Shown piece by piece: positions 61,725-64,000 of a stretch of DNA of 64,000 nucleotides; the stretch's first letter is position 1, and each line of letters starts with the position of its first letter. The DNA is taken from assembly GCF_014203645.1 (NCBI RefSeq), contig NZ_JACHJL010000005.1, positions 62,001 through 126,000 on the forward strand, written 5' to 3'. This DNA is from Streptomyces zagrosensis (GTDB taxonomy: Bacteria; Actinomycetota; Actinomycetes; Streptomycetales; Streptomycetaceae). The notes under the pieces were generated by a model. The model was not told where the DNA came from and searched no databases. It saw only the letters and a list, made by a program, of their open reading frames with translations. The translations under genes were made by a program, and so were the position numbers.

Positions 61725-62813
61725 CTACCTACCCAACTCCTCCTTGAGGGCGGCGGCGAAGCCGTCCACGTCTTCCTCAGTGGTGTCAAAGGAGCACATC
61801 CACCGCACGTCACCTGCGGTCTCGTCCCAAAAGTAGAAGCGGTAGCGCTTTTGCAGCCGCTCGCTGACATCGTGCGGCAGCCGGGCGAAAACCGCGTTGG
61901 CCTGCACCGGGTAGAGAATGTCCACGCCATCCACACCGCGGACCGCGTCGGCCAACCGCCGCGCCATGGTGTTGGCGTGCCGCGCGTTGCGCAGCCATAG
62001 GTCCTTGGCCAGGAGCGCCTCCAACTGCACGGAGACAAAGCGCATCTTGGAGGCGAGCTGCATGGACAACTTGCGCAGGTGCTTCATCGCCCGTACCGAG
62101 TCCGGGTCGAGTACGACCACGGCCTCGCCGAAAAGCATGCCGTTCTTGGTGCCGCCGTACGACAGCACGTCCACGCCCGCGGCGTAGGTGAACGCCCGCA
62201 TCGGGACGTCGAGTGAGGCCGCGGCGTTGGCTATCCGGGCGCCGTCGAGGTGCACCTTCATGCCACGCTCGTGGGCGTGGTCGCAGATGGCGCGAATCTC
62301 GTCGGGCGTGTAGACGGTGCCAAGCTCGGTGTTCTGGGTGATCGAGACGACCTGCGGCATGGCGCGGTGCTCGTCGTCCCAGCCGTATGCCTCGCGATCG
62401 ATGAGCTCGGGCGTGAGCTTGCCGTCCGGGGTGGGCACGGTGAGCAACTTCAAACCGCCCACCCGCTCGGGAGCCCCGCACTCATCGACGTGGATGTGCG
62501 CCGAGTCGGCGGCGATCACCGCGCCCCAGCGGTCGGTGAGCGCCTGTAGGGCGACGACATTGGCGCCGGTGCCGTTGAAGACCGGGTAGGTCACCGCCAG
62601 CGGGCCGAAGTGGCTGCGCATGACGTCTTGCAGGTGCGTGGTGTAGTCGTCCTCGCCATAGGCCACCTGATGGCCGTCGTTGGCTAGGGCGATGGCGGCC
62701 AGGATCTCTGGCGGAGCGCCGGCGTAGTTGTCGCTGGCGAAGCCGCGTACGGCCGGATCGTGGTGGCGACGGGCGTCGGTCTTACGGGGCGTTACGGCTT
62801 CGCGGTCAGCCAC
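61725..62813 (-). CDS. Threonine aldolase / beta-eliminating lyase family enzyme
   Basis: PLP enzyme of 362 residues. The N-terminal FASDNYAGAPPEILAAIALA and the gating region GEDDYTTHLQD, then FNGTGANVVALQAL, match low-specificity threonine aldolases. IHVDECGAPERVGG, KVHLDGARIANAAASL (Asp that pairs with PLP) and the Schiff-base lysine in VLSYGGTKNGMLFGEAVVVL are intact. GTG 62813 overlaps the SDR gene end by 22 bases. It may cleave threonine-type beta-hydroxy amino acids to glycine and aldehyde. It is third in a tight leftward operon. Confidence 0.93.
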   Translation of the reverse strand: MADREAVTPRKTDARRHHDPAVRGFASDNYAGAPPEILAAIALANDGHQVAYGEDDYTTHLQDVMRSHFGPLAVTYPVFNGTGANVVALQALTDRWGAVIAADSAHIHVDECGAPERVGGLKLLTVPTPDGKLTPELIDREAYGWDDEHRAMPQVVSITQNTELGTVYTPDEIRAICDHAHERGMKVHLDGARIANAAASLDVPMRAFTYAAGVDVLSYGGTKNGMLFGEAVVVLDPDSVRAMKHLRKLSMQLASKMRFVSVQLEALLAKDLWLRNARHANTMARRLADAVRGVDGVDILYPVQANAVFARLPHDVSERLQKRYRFYFWDETAGDVRWMCSFDTTEEDVDGFAAALKEELGR

Positions 62814-63610
62814 AGGCGGGTTCCGTTCACCTCTCGTGCGGGCTGCTCCCAGACGCCGGCGATGGCATCGGCCAGTTCCTTGACGTCCGTGAAGCCCGCG
62901 AACTTCGCGTTGGGGCGCTCCGCTCGCATGGCGTCGTGCACCAGCGCCTTGACCACCAGGATCGCAGCCGCGGACGTCGGCCCCGCCTCGCCCCCCGCCT
63001 TGCGGAACGCGTCGGCCAATGCCAAGGTCCACGCCTCGGCGGCAGCCTTGGCCGCCGCGTAGGCCGCGTTGCCGGCAGTGGGCTTGCTCGCTCCGGCGGC
63101 GCTGATCAGCAGGTAGCGGCCGTTGGCGCTGCGTCGCAGCCCGTCGTGGAAGGCGAGCGAGGTGTGCTGGACGGTGCGTACGAGAAGCTTGTGCAGCAGC
63201 TCCCAGTCGTCCAGGTCGGTTTCGGCGAAGGTCGCCGAGCCGCGCCAGCCGCCCACCAGGTGCACCAGACCGTCGATGCGGCCGAATTCCTTTTCGGTAC
63301 GCGTCGCCCACTCGCGGGCCGCGAGCGGGTCGAGTAGATCGACCGTGTCGCCCGTGACGGTGGCGCCACCGTGCGCATACCGCGCGGCGTCCACGGCCTC
63401 GGCCAGCCGGGCCGCATCCGCGTCGGAGGCGACGACGGTGGCGCCCGCCTCCGCCAGCCGCAGCAAGGTGGCCCGTCCGGCAGGGCCCGCGGCGCCGGCC
63501 ACCGCGATGACGGCGCCCTCCAGCATGCCCTGGCCAGGAGCTGCCGCACCGGCCACTGCGTTGTCGGTCATGATCGTCGCCTCCTGGTCGGACTGCTCGG
63601 ACGGGGTCAT
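62792..63610 (-). CDS. Short-chain dehydrogenase/reductase
   Basis: NAD(P)-dependent oxidoreductase of 272 residues. The cofactor loop is VIAVAGAAGPAGRATLLRLA, a variant of TGxxxGxG with GAAGPAG. VDLLDPLAAREWATR, the segment DGLVHLVGGWRGSATFAETD, and the catalytic region YLLISAAGASKPTAGNAAYA then AAKAAAEAWTLALADAFR hold Ser/Tyr/Lys (YxxxK). Its ATG overlaps the stop of the DUF6421-like gene by four bases, and its end overlaps the lyase start. Substrate unknown. Confidence 0.92.
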   Translation of the reverse strand: MTPSEQSDQEATIMTDNAVAGAAAPGQGMLEGAVIAVAGAAGPAGRATLLRLAEAGATVVASDADAARLAEAVDAARYAHGGATVTGDTVDLLDPLAAREWATRTEKEFGRIDGLVHLVGGWRGSATFAETDLDDWELLHKLLVRTVQHTSLAFHDGLRRSANGRYLLISAAGASKPTAGNAAYAAAKAAAEAWTLALADAFRKAGGEAGPTSAAAILVVKALVHDAMRAERPNAKFAGFTDVKELADAIAGVWEQPAREVNGTRLWLTAKP

Positions 63611-64000
63611 GCGGCCACCGGGTCCGCGCTCTTGGCCGTGATGCCCTGAGTAGAGGCGATCACAGTCTTCAGCTTCTTGGCGAGTGCCTCGTAGAACATG
63701 CTGAGCGGGAACTCGTCCGGGAGCACGTCATCGACCAGTTTGCGGGGCGGCAGCGACAGGTCGAGGGCGTCGGGGCCCTTGGCCCATGCGGAGCCGGGGT
63801 GCGGGGCAAGGTAGGAAGCGACCAGTTCGTACGCCTTGAACCAGTGCACGAGCTTGGGCCGGTCGATGCCGTCGCGGTAGAGCTGTTCGATTTCGCCGCA
63901 GAGCTGGTTGGTGACCTGCGGTGCGTTGGCCCAGTCGATGTGCAAGGTGTTGTCGGTCCAGCGTACGACGTCGTGCTTGTGGAGGTAAGCGAAAAGGAGC
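63607..64000 (-). CDS. DUF6421-like protein, 5' partial
   Basis: C-terminal part of a gene that continues beyond the right edge. The visible 130 residues include LFAYLHKHDVVRWTDNTLHI then DWANAPQVTNQLCGEIEQLY, RDGIDRPKLVHWFKAYELVA and APHPGSAWAKG, followed by DEFPLSMFYEALAKKLKTVI. This matches the conserved end of DUF6421 proteins, which sit next to the same SDR and lyase genes in streptomycetes. The frame is open to base 64000; the TTG at 63945 is internal. Its stop overlaps the SDR start (ATGA). Function unknown. Confidence 0.85.
   Translation of the reverse strand, partial: LLFAYLHKHDVVRWTDNTLHIDWANAPQVTNQLCGEIEQLYRDGIDRPKLVHWFKAYELVASYLAPHPGSAWAKGPDALDLSLPPRKLVDDVLPDEFPLSMFYEALAKKLKTVIASTQGITAKSADPVAA

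Overview
The window is high-GC actinobacterial chromosome, most likely Streptomyces or a close relative. The grounds are the strong G/C third-position bias, frequent GTG starts, GGAGG-type ribosome sites, and a gene set typical of that family: paired SpoIIE phosphatases and RsbW-like ATPases, TerD, a trypco2 gene, MDMPI-type and DUF2797 proteins, ROK/LacI sugar regulators, and etfAB with a DUF6421-SDR-lyase block. No rRNA, tRNA or CRISPR array was seen. Both edges cut genes: an amidohydrolase on the left and a DUF6421-like gene on the right.

Layout. 1-4.4 kb: truncated amidohydrolase, a membrane protein, a patch of decayed genes (IS982 transposase, HTTM-like membrane protein, tyrosine integrase) and a Nudix hydrolase. 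4.7-13.6 kb: O-antigen-ligase-like membrane protein, PH-like membrane protein, glutamate racemase, HpnB-like glycosyltransferase, double TerD protein, small Pro/Tyr-rich protein, MOSC protein, and an overlapping MEDS-STAS / anti-sigma ATPase pair. 13.8-22.6 kb: a beta-helix/AAA+ fusion, a very large membrane serine hydrolase, a DeoR regulator, a cysteine-synthase-like PLP enzyme, and another RsbW-like ATPase. 22.8-26.4 kb: a SHOCT / ABC ATPase / FtsX permease operon joined by ATGA overlaps.

26.6-32.2 kb holds the most interesting locus: a small trypco2 protein followed 23 bp later by a 1728-residue protein with a trypsin-like protease, a STAND-type NTPase and a long helical-repeat solenoid. 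This matches the architecture of proposed NTP-dependent conflict (antiviral or self-killing) systems. 32.4-43.7 kb: ROK repressor facing an MFS exporter, an MDMPI-type protein, DUF2797, a two-component system, TetR facing a deazaflavin-type oxidoreductase, a geranylgeranyl-reductase-like flavoprotein and an M20 dipeptidase. 44-52.6 kb: HTH/coiled-coil/SpoIIE/ATPase regulator, TmrB-Nudix fusion, a Ser/Thr kinase, and a ROK glucokinase facing a LacI repressor across a clear palindromic operator. 52.9-57.2 kb: ECF41/SigJ-like sigma factor with a VOC protein, an IS5 remnant, an AAA+ ATPase and a decayed DUF6986 gene. 57.4-64 kb: etfB-etfA with a strong terminator, flavin reductase, thioredoxin, PlsC-like acyltransferase, and the DUF6421-SDR-lyase operon.

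The region is mostly ordinary chromosome, with mobile-element scars near 2.6-3.9 kb and 54.2-54.8 kb. Regulation is a theme: three RsbW-like ATPase domains without a neighbouring partner sigma factor, two divergent sugar-regulator pairs, a TetR pair and a NarL-type two-component system. All functions come from reading the sequence and family knowledge; no database search was run.
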